Shown piece by piece: positions 1 to 7,700 of a stretch of 56,375 nucleotides of DNA (the first letter of the stretch is position 1; every line of letters begins with the position of its first letter). The position numbers and the translations under genes are program-made. A model generated the notes under the pieces. The model saw nothing but the letters and a program-made list of their open reading frames with translations, was not told the origin of the DNA and ran no database searches. This DNA comes from Nitrospira sp. (GTDB lineage Bacteria; Nitrospirota; Nitrospiria; Nitrospirales; Nitrospiraceae), in NCBI GenBank assembly GCA_016873495.1, contig VGXC01000022.1, positions 1-56,375 of the forward strand, in the 5' to 3' direction.

Positions 1-1
1 C

Positions 2-2125
2 AAGGGCCAGGCCGTACACCTGGATCGTGAAGCGGTGGGCTGGCATTACCAGCAGAGCGGCATCGATGCGGCCTTGACCGGCACCTACCGGGTCAAGCTG
101 CTGAATGGCCGCGAAGTGGACGTGATGCCGATCTGGCAGATGTACCTGGTGCATTTCCAGGACTACGACCTGGATACGGTGCATCAGATCAACCGCGCGC
201 CGAAGGACCTCATCGTCCGCTGGGCGCGGGATAGCGGCACGATCAAGCCGGCCGCCATTCACAACGGTGAAGGCGTGGCCCACTATTTCCATTGCACCGC
301 CATGGCGCGCGCGGCCGCGATGGTGCTCATCATTACGGGCAACGTGGGCAAGTTCGGGACGGGCCAGCATACCTGGGCCGGCAACTATAAGGCCGGGGCC
401 TGGAATGCGACCCCCTGGTCCGGCGGCGGGTTGGGCGTGCACACGGGCGAGGATCCGTTCAACATCACGACGGACCCCAACGCCCACGGCAAGGAAGTCA
501 AGGTCAAGTCCTACTACTACGGCGAGGAAGTCGGCTACTGGAACCACGGGGACACGGCCCTCATCGTCAACACGCCGAAGTATGGACGCAAGGTGTTCAC
601 GGGCAAGACCCACATGCCGACGGCGAGCAAGCTGCGGTGGGTGACCAACGTCAACGTGCTGAACAACGCGAAGCACCACTATGACATGGTGCGGAACGTG
701 GATCCGAACATCGAGTGCATCGTGACGCAGGACATCGAAATGACGTCGGACGTGAACCACGCCGACATCGCCTTTGCCTGCAACTCCTGGATGGAGTTCA
801 CCTATCCGGAGATGACGATCACGGTGTCCAATCCCTGGATCCAGATCTGGAAGGGCGGCATCCGGCCGCTCTACGACACCCGCAACGACGCGGACACCTT
901 CGCGGGCGTGGCGGCCAAGCTGTCGGAAATGACCGGGGATGGGCGGATGAAGGACTACTTCAAATTCGTGTACGACAACCGCGTGGACGTCTACGTGCAG
1001 CGGGTGCTGGATGCCAGCGCCACCACGTACGGCTACAGCGCGGACACGATGCTGAAGTCGGAGAAGGGCTGGATGATGATGACCCGGACCTATCCGCGGC
1101 ATCCGTTCTGGGAAGAGACGAACGAGAGCAAACCCATGTGGACGCGGTCGGGCCGCATCGAGACCTACCGCGTGGAGCCGGAAGCCATCGAGTATGGGGA
1201 GAACTTCGTGGTGCACCGCGAAGGGCCGGAGTGTACACCCTACCTGCCCAACGCGATCATGAGCACCAACCCCTATATCCGGCCGGACGACTACGGGATT
1301 CCGATCACGGCGCAGCACCATGACGACAAGCACGTGCGGAACCTGCGGTTGCCCTGGCAGGAAATCCGGCGCCAGGCCAACCCCTTGTGGGAGAAGGGGT
1401 ACCAGTTCTACTGCGTCACCCCGAAGACCCGGCATCGGGTGCACAGCCAGTGGTCGGTGAACGACTGGGTGCAGATTTACGAGTCCAACTTCGGCGATCC
1501 CTACCGCATGGACAAGCGGACGCCGGGGGTGGGCGAGCACCAGTTGCACATCAACCCGCAGGCGGCCAAGGACCGGGGCATCAACGACGGCGACTACGTC
1601 TATGTGGACGGCAACCCGGTGGACCGGCCCTATCGCGGCTGGAAGCCCTCGGATCCGTTCTACAAGGTCGCGCGGTTGATGATCCGGACCAAGTACAACC
1701 CGGCCTATCCGTACCACGTGACGATGGCGAAGCACGCCCCGTACGTGTCGACGGCGAAGTCGGTGAAGGGGCACGAGACGCGGCCGGACGGGCGCGCGAT
1801 TGCGGTGGACACCGGGTACCAGAGCAACTTCCGGTATGGTGCCCAGCAATCGTTCACGCGGAGCTGGCTGATGCCGATGCACCAGACAGACTCGCTGCCC
1901 GCGAAGCATGCGATCGCCTGGAAGTTCAAGTTCGGCTATGCGATCGACCACCATGCGATCAACACGACCCCGAAGGAATGCTTGATCCGCATCACCAAGG
2001 CGGAAGACGGCGGCATCGGGGCGCGTGGTCCGTGGGAGCCGGTGCGCACGGGCTTTACCCCGGCGCAAGAGAACGAGTTCATGATCAAGTGGCTCAAGGG
2101 CGAACACATCAAGATCAAGGTGTAA
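2..2125 (+). CDS. nxrA: nitrite oxidoreductase alpha subunit (NxrA), C-terminal part
   Basis: Catalytic molybdenum subunit of nitrite oxidoreductase, which oxidises nitrite to nitrate with water as oxygen donor; a type II member of the DMSO reductase family. The frame is open to the left edge, so only about the last 707 residues are present. The family is normally about 1150 residues, so the N-terminal Fe-S ligand region lies outside. Visible are the central molybdopterin oxidoreductase region, with the IVTQDIEMT stretch near nt 720-740, and the C-terminal molybdopterin dinucleotide-binding domain. The latter starts near nt 1420 with TRHRVHSQW and continues through GEHQLHINP. Stop is TAA at 2123-2125. 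nxrB follows after 60 bp with its own strong ribosome site, so the two should be co-transcribed. A GTG at nt 35 is internal, not the start. Sequence character is that of Nitrospira NxrA; identification is from family recognition, not a database search. Confidence 0.95.
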   Translation, partial: KGQAVHLDREAVGWHYQQSGIDAALTGTYRVKLLNGREVDVMPIWQMYLVHFQDYDLDTVHQINRAPKDLIVRWARDSGTIKPAAIHNGEGVAHYFHCTAMARAAAMVLIITGNVGKFGTGQHTWAGNYKAGAWNATPWSGGGLGVHTGEDPFNITTDPNAHGKEVKVKSYYYGEEVGYWNHGDTALIVNTPKYGRKVFTGKTHMPTASKLRWVTNVNVLNNAKHHYDMVRNVDPNIECIVTQDIEMTSDVNHADIAFACNSWMEFTYPEMTITVSNPWIQIWKGGIRPLYDTRNDADTFAGVAAKLSEMTGDGRMKDYFKFVYDNRVDVYVQRVLDASATTYGYSADTMLKSEKGWMMMTRTYPRHPFWEETNESKPMWTRSGRIETYRVEPEAIEYGENFVVHREGPECTPYLPNAIMSTNPYIRPDDYGIPITAQHHDDKHVRNLRLPWQEIRRQANPLWEKGYQFYCVTPKTRHRVHSQWSVNDWVQIYESNFGDPYRMDKRTPGVGEHQLHINPQAAKDRGINDGDYVYVDGNPVDRPYRGWKPSDPFYKVARLMIRTKYNPAYPYHVTMAKHAPYVSTAKSVKGHETRPDGRAIAVDTGYQSNFRYGAQQSFTRSWLMPMHQTDSLPAKHAIAWKFKFGYAIDHHAINTTPKECLIRITKAEDGGIGARGPWEPVRTGFTPAQENEFMIKWLKGEHIKIKV

Positions 2126-2185
2126 CCCAAGCGCGCACTCGTTCGCTCGTGGCGATTAACCGATTTCAATTGGAGGAGAACCACA

Positions 2186-3475
2186 ATGCCGGAAGTATAT
2201 AACTGGCAACTGGGACGGAAGATGCTGTATCCCTACGAGGAGCGGCATCCGAAGTGGCAGTTCGCCTTCGTGTTCAACATCAACCGGTGCTTGGCGTGCC
2301 AGACCTGTTCGATGGCCGACAAGTCCACCTGGCTGTTCAGCAAGGGCCAGGAGTACATGTGGTGGAACAACGTGGAGACCAAGCCCTACGGCGGGTATCC
2401 CCAGTTCTACGACGTGAAGGTCACGCAGTTGATCGAGCAAGTGAACCCGGGCGGGCAGGTGTGGAACGTGCGGGTGGGCCGCAAGCACCATGCGCCGTAC
2501 GGGGTGTTTGAAGGGATGACCATTTTCGACGCCGGCGCCAAGATCGGCCAGGCGGCGATCGGCTACATCCCCACGGACCAGGAGTGGCGGTTCGTGAACA
2601 TCTACGAGGACACGGCGACGTCGATGCGCGCCATCGTCGAAGGCGTCGACAAGACCGGGTTCTCGCGCGATGAACCGTGGCGCTTGCAGGGGAGCAGTCT
2701 GCCGGAGCATGAGACGTTCTTCTTCTATCTCCAGCGGATTTGCAACCACTGCACGTACCCCGGGTGTCTGGCGGCCTGTCCGCGCAAGGCCATCTACAAG
2801 CGGCCGGAGGACGGGATCGTGCTGATCGACCAGAACCGGTGCCGCGGGTACAAGAAGTGCGTCGAGCAGTGCCCGTTCAAGAAGCCCATGTACCGGGGCA
2901 CGACGCGGGTCTCCGAGAAGTGCATTGCCTGCTATCCGCGGATCGAGGGCAAGGATCCGCTGACGGGCGGCGAGCCCATGGAGACGCGGTGTATGTCGGC
3001 CTGCGTGGGCAAGATCCGCATGCAGAGCCTGGTGCGGATCGGCGAGGACGGCCTCTGGGCCGAAGATCGCTGGCACCCCCTGTACTTCGCCATCCGGGTG
3101 GAGCAGGTGGCGCTGCCCCTGTACCCGCAGTGGGGCACCGAGCCCAACGGGTACTACATTCCGCCGCGGTGGGCGCCGCGGGGCTACGCCCGGCAGATGT
3201 TCGGGCCGGGGGTGGACAACGCGATCGAGAAGTTCCTGGTGCCGAGCCGGGAGCTGTTGGCGGTGTTCCAGCTGTGGCGCGCCAGCCAGCAGATCATCTT
3301 CCGGTACGACGTGATCCCGGGCCCGAAGGTGTTCGAAACCCAGATCCACGGGAAGCGGTTCGAGATGTACAACGATACCGTGCTGGGCTTCAACAAGTCG
3401 GGCAAGGAGGTCGCCCGGATCCAGGTCGAAGAGCCGATCTATATCAGACCCGCAGAACGGGTCAATTGGCTCTAA
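2186..3475 (+). CDS. nxrB: nitrite oxidoreductase beta subunit (NxrB), Fe-S electron transfer
   Basis: Iron-sulphur subunit that passes electrons from the Mo site of NxrA towards the haem gamma subunit. At 429 residues it has the usual Nitrospira NxrB length and the N-terminus MPEVYNWQLGRKM. Four cysteine groups are visible: C35/C38/C41; C186/C189/C194/C198; C219/C225/C229, with CRGYKKC resembling the [3Fe-4S]-type spacing of NarH relatives; and C246/C249 with C269/C273. In the first group the position where NarH has its fourth cysteine is an aspartate (D45 in CSMADKSTW), so that cluster probably has an Asp ligand or an open site. The start is fixed by GGAGGAG about 9 nt before ATG. No signal peptide is seen, so export would have to be as a complex with NxrA. 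A perfect inverted repeat begins 8 bp after the stop. Confidence 0.97.
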   Translation: MPEVYNWQLGRKMLYPYEERHPKWQFAFVFNINRCLACQTCSMADKSTWLFSKGQEYMWWNNVETKPYGGYPQFYDVKVTQLIEQVNPGGQVWNVRVGRKHHAPYGVFEGMTIFDAGAKIGQAAIGYIPTDQEWRFVNIYEDTATSMRAIVEGVDKTGFSRDEPWRLQGSSLPEHETFFFYLQRICNHCTYPGCLAACPRKAIYKRPEDGIVLIDQNRCRGYKKCVEQCPFKKPMYRGTTRVSEKCIACYPRIEGKDPLTGGEPMETRCMSACVGKIRMQSLVRIGEDGLWAEDRWHPLYFAIRVEQVALPLYPQWGTEPNGYYIPPRWAPRGYARQMFGPGVDNAIEKFLVPSRELLAVFQLWRASQQIIFRYDVIPGPKVFETQIHGKRFEMYNDTVLGFNKSGKEVARIQVEEPIYIRPAERVNWL

Positions 3476-3482
3476 GCCGGTG

Positions 3483-3519
3483 ATGAGTGGGGATGGGGCC
3501 TCGCCCCATCCCCACTCAT
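3483..3519 (+). repeat. perfect 17-bp inverted repeat just behind nxrB
   Basis: Arms 3483-3499 and 3503-3519 are exactly complementary, separated by a 3-nt CTC loop. This would be a very stable RNA hairpin starting 8 bp after the nxrB stop. No U tract follows, so it is not a textbook intrinsic terminator. It may act as a 3' stabiliser or processing barrier for nxrAB mRNA, or as part of a bidirectional or factor-assisted terminator. Confidence 0.7.
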
Positions 3520-3584
3520 GCGAGGAAGCGAGTCACGGAAGGGGCCGCAACCGGCACAAGCGGCGTCCCGCCGACTCGCTGATG

Positions 3585-3611
3585 AAGGGGCGGGAGGCCT
3601 CCCTGCCCCTT
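3585..3611 (+). repeat. second hairpin between nxrB and next gene
   Basis: Inverted repeat with arms AAGGGGCGGGAGG (3585-3597) and CCTCCCTGCCCCTT (3598-3611), complementary except for one extra T and with essentially no loop in DNA form. Together with the 3483-3519 repeat it fills much of the 195-bp gap after nxrB. Probably part of transcript end formation; no U tract. Confidence 0.45.
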
Positions 3612-3670
3612 ACCTCGTTCTTGCCCACATCATCTGATGTGCAGCCGTATCCCCTCCGGACGAGAGTAAG

Positions 3671-4459
3671 GTGCTGGCTATTTCCTCAACCATTCTCTTT
3701 AGGCTGCCAGGCTGGCGGCGTATCGTGGTCAGCTTGCTGGTGATCGGCTTGGGTCTGTTCAGCGCCCAGGCCTTACAGCGGATCAACCAGGATTTGAGGG
3801 TCCTGTACACCGAGTATACGGTAGCGGCCACGGACCTGGCCCATGTCCTGGCGGATGTCATGCGCTACCGGACGACCATCATTCGGGCCTTGGAATCTCC
3901 CACCCAGCGTGATTTTGAGCGCATCACCACGTCGCTTCCGTATCAACGGGTTCGCATTCTGTCCGCGGTGGAACGTTTCTCCTCCGCCGATTTGCGCGTG
4001 TCGCACGGCGGGCGCAGCAAAAGCCAGGATATTCAGGCAGTGCGGGTTAGCCTTGAGGCCTATTTTTCCGCTGCCGATCAGACCTTGCGGCTGCTCCGTC
4101 AGGTCTGGCGCGCCGGTTCCCCGCAGGAGGCGGCCGAACTGCGTAGCCAGGCCGAACGGCATGCGGCCGACAATGCCGGCGCGAAGTTGGTTGAAGTGAC
4201 ATTGGCCTTGGACCGTCTTCTGGAGACGGTGGCCGATGTAGGAAAAGATGTGCGCGTGGAGGGGGCCGGGGTCATTAAGGGTACCAGTCTGGTCCTCCTT
4301 CTCGGAAGCTTTTTGATCGCAGCGCTGAATTTGCTCCTACGCCCCTTACCGATGCAGCAACACGAGCGCCGGTTCTCGCAGACCTCCGAGGCGTCTCAGG
4401 GTGGAACCGCTGCTTCCCTCAAGGAGAACGATCGGCCGGCGCCCTCTGTTACCGCCTGA
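3671..4459 (+). CDS. membrane protein with helical extracytoplasmic domain, unknown function
   Basis: 262 residues, not assigned to a family. A hydrophobic segment near residues 14-34 and a second near 200-222 frame a mostly helical, Arg/Ala/Glu-rich stretch of about 165 residues. That is the layout of the sensing part of chemoreceptors and histidine kinases (four-helix-bundle type), but no HAMP, kinase or signalling domain follows. The tail after the second helix is about 40 polar residues. GTG at 3671 was taken as start because it precedes the first membrane helix; no strong Shine-Dalgarno is present and the exact start is uncertain. It lies 195 bp behind nxrB, separated by two hairpins, so it may be transcribed separately. 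Confidence 0.6.
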   Translation: MLAISSTILFRLPGWRRIVVSLLVIGLGLFSAQALQRINQDLRVLYTEYTVAATDLAHVLADVMRYRTTIIRALESPTQRDFERITTSLPYQRVRILSAVERFSSADLRVSHGGRSKSQDIQAVRVSLEAYFSAADQTLRLLRQVWRAGSPQEAAELRSQAERHAADNAGAKLVEVTLALDRLLETVADVGKDVRVEGAGVIKGTSLVLLLGSFLIAALNLLLRPLPMQQHERRFSQTSEASQGGTAASLKENDRPAPSVTA

Positions 4460-4547
4460 TCCCCGCAAAATGTAATGGGAGTTCCCGTTGCCGGCTATGT
4501 CCCCCCTCTCGCTTTCTTCCCATTCCGCGGACCCAAATAATGGGGGG

Positions 4548-4576
4548 TTGACAGAGAAAGTCGACTTGAGTATCTT
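4548..4576 (+). promoter_or_regulatory. sigma-70-type promoter for the multicopper oxidase gene
   Basis: TTGACA at 4548-4553, a 17-nt spacer, and TATCTT at 4571-4576, giving a full -35 consensus and a 4/6 -10. It lies about 150 bp before the gene at 4729 in a 269-bp gap that otherwise shows nothing recognisable. Confidence 0.6.
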
Positions 4577-4728
4577 TGGGCCTTCTCGCAAGCCTCTCTA
4601 TGGGCGCGAGTGTGGTGTGTAGAGTAATCCGGAGATTCCCTCCACAACCTGCCAGAGATTGTCTAATGTAACCGTCATGTAATCGTCAGGGTCATTCATC
4701 AGTCGTATTCTAGTAAGGAGGCCGGTCC

Positions 4729-7700
4729 ATGTACCATTCCACATTCTCACTGCACAGTGTTGTCCGCACGCTCGGCTTGATGGCCGGCGGCGCCCTTCTG
4801 TGGCTGCCGCTTTCCGCCTCGGCTGAGTCTTCCTCGTCCCACGAGGGACACGCTACCGTCCAGCAGACCGCCATGTCGCACCAGACCCCGGCCTGGGCCG
4901 AAAAGCTCAAGGGCCAGACGATCGTGGAAGACACGATGTCGGGGCGCGCGGAGCGGTCCGCGCAGGTCGAGCAGCAGCATCAGCGCATCATGGAGCACAT
5001 GAACCATGATCCGCAGGTGCAGGGCGTCAACACGGGCATGTTCAACACCACGTCCATGTTGCACCAGTATGGAGCGGGCGGTCAGGACATGCTCCTGGTG
5101 TCGGATCCCCGTGTGGAACCGGTGTCGATGAATGCGGGCGGCAAGTGTCCCGCCAGCGCGCCGGTGAAGTCCTATGACGTCTCGGCGATCAACATCGAGA
5201 TTACCCTGAACCAGTGGCTGGATTTCTATCCCGGCTACATGTATGCGCTGACCGAGAACCTCGACAAAGTGCGCGAAGAAGAGGCCAAGAACAAGGCGGC
5301 GCGCGAAAAGGAGGGTTGGGATCCGGGCGCGGTGATTCCCGGCATCCAGGCCCAGTGGATCCAGCCCCTCGTGATCCGAGGCAACCAGGGTGACTGCGTC
5401 AAGATCATCTTGCAGAACAAGCTGGAGGGCGGCGAAGAAGTCAGCCTCCATATCCACGGGTCCAGCACGGTCGTCAGCGCCACCGGCAAGCCGGCGACGA
5501 CGACCAACCCGGACACGATCGTGGCGAAGGACAAGAGCGTGGAGATGGAGTGGTACATCCACCCCAGCACGCAGGAGGGGGGGCGCCAGTTTCATACCTA
5601 CAGCAACGATCGGGAACTGACCGTGATGGGCCTGTTTGGGGTCTTCGTGGTTGAGCCGAAGGGCTCCGAATATCTGGAACCGCTCGGCACCGGCGATCCG
5701 ACTCCCGCTCGGAGCGGCTGGCAGGTGATCATCAAGAACGGAAGCGGTCCGGACTTCCGCGAGTTCGCGCTGATCTACCATGAGGTGGGCGACGAGGCGT
5801 TCCGCCCGGTCAACAAGAAGGGCGACTTTCTCCCGCAGCGCGATCCATTGACCGACGCCTACCGTCCGGGAGGCCGTGCGATCAACTATCGCAGCGAGCC
5901 GTTCGGCATCAACAACATGCACGTGCAGCACGAGTATTTCGGGTTCGAGGACGAGTCGATGGGCTACAGCTCCTACACCTTCGGCGATCCGTCCCCGACG
6001 ATTCCCCGGTCCTACATGGGCGATCCGGCCAAGTTCCGTCTGGTGCACGGCGGGTCCGAGGTGTTCCATTCGCACCATCCCCATGGGGGCACCATCCGCT
6101 GGCCGCGCAGCCCGCGGGCCATCGACGACATGAACCTGTGGGCCACGGCCACCAATGGCCCGGTGAAGTATCCGGTCATCCGGGCCAAGACGGACCGGGT
6201 GGACGTGGAAGTGATCGGGCCGTCCGAGGCGCTGGACCTGGAGACCGAGTGCGGATCCGGGCTGTGCCAGCAGCTGGCCGGCGACTTCCTGTTCCACTGC
6301 CACGTGGCGCACCACTATGTGGCCGGCATGTGGGGCTACTGGCGCGTCTACAACACGATGCAGGTGGGCGAGTACCGAAACGACACGATGCCGGACCTGC
6401 GCGAGCTGCCGGACCGCAAGGGCCGGATGAAGCTGCCGGTCACGTCCGACAAGCTGGTCGGCAAAACCGTGGACTGGTTCGGTAAGACCTTCCAAATCGT
6501 GGAGAAGGGCAAGAGCAACTGGAAATCCAACCCGGCCGTGATCACCATCAAGGATTGGGTGGAAATGCAGTTGCCCCCGCAAGGGAAACCCGGCCACAAG
6601 GACGATGAAAAGGGCCAGATCGTGTCCTACGACGCGACCGTGCTGGATTGGATCTGGGAAGGCAATCGTGCGATGAGCGAGAAGGAAAGCACGACCGACA
6701 ATCCCAAGTACAAGTCCAGCCATCCCGGCAAGCGGCATCCGATCACCTTCGAGCCGACGACCGGAAAGGTCGCCTGGCCGCATCTGACGCCGCACTTCGG
6801 GAAGCGCGTGATGTTCTCGCCGAACCACGTGGGGGCTCCCTGGCTGGAGATGATCCGCCGGGATGCCAACGGCGAGGAGAGCACGGAGCAGGCGGCGCCG
6901 GGCGAGAACGGAGTCTGGAGCCTCTGTCCGGAGAACGCGGGCCGGAAGAACTACAACGTGCACTTCATCAAGCTGCCGATCAAGATCGCCAAGGCGCAGG
7001 GCAAGGAGCCGGCGGTGGTCGATCCCAACGGCTTGATTTACGTGCTTCATGAGGAAGAAGAGGCGATCCGCAAGAACGACGACCTCAAGTATCCGCTGGT
7101 CGTCCGCGGAAACATCTACGATTGCGTGGATTGGACCTTGACCAGCGAGTGGGACGACGACGACTATACGAACTTCCAGTCGTCCAAGATCAACACCCAC
7201 TGGCACTTCCTGCAGTTCGACAACCAGGCGTCGGACGGCGTGATCACCGGCTTCTCCTACGAACAGTCGGTGCGTCCGTTTACGATGCTGGAAAAAAAGA
7301 ACAAGAAGGGGCTGCCCCCGCCAATGAACACGGTGCTGACTGCGGCGGCCAAGAAGGGCGCCACCAGCCTGTCGGTCAAGAACGCGGCCCAGTATCATGT
7401 GGGAACCGACATTTTGGTGGGGGCCGATAACGTGAAGGGGAACGAGGTTGCCCGGGTCAAGGCGATCAGCGGCAACACGATCACCCTCACCAAGGGCCTG
7501 CGGAACGATCATCCGGCGAACGATATCGTGACGGTCGAGTTCGTTCGGCAGCGGTTCTGGGTGGATGCGGACGTGGGAACGGTGTTCTGGCACGACCACG
7601 CGTTCGGCGCCACGACCTGGCCGCACGGCGGGTTCGGGACCTTCATCGCCGAGCCGGTCGGTTCGACGTACCACGATCCGAAGACCGGGAAGCAAATCCG

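Noticed and set aside
7198..7215. TGGCAC-type sigma-54 -24/-12 like sequence
   Set aside because: It lies in the middle of the multicopper oxidase coding region and encodes its HWH motif; no such site was seen in intergenic DNA.
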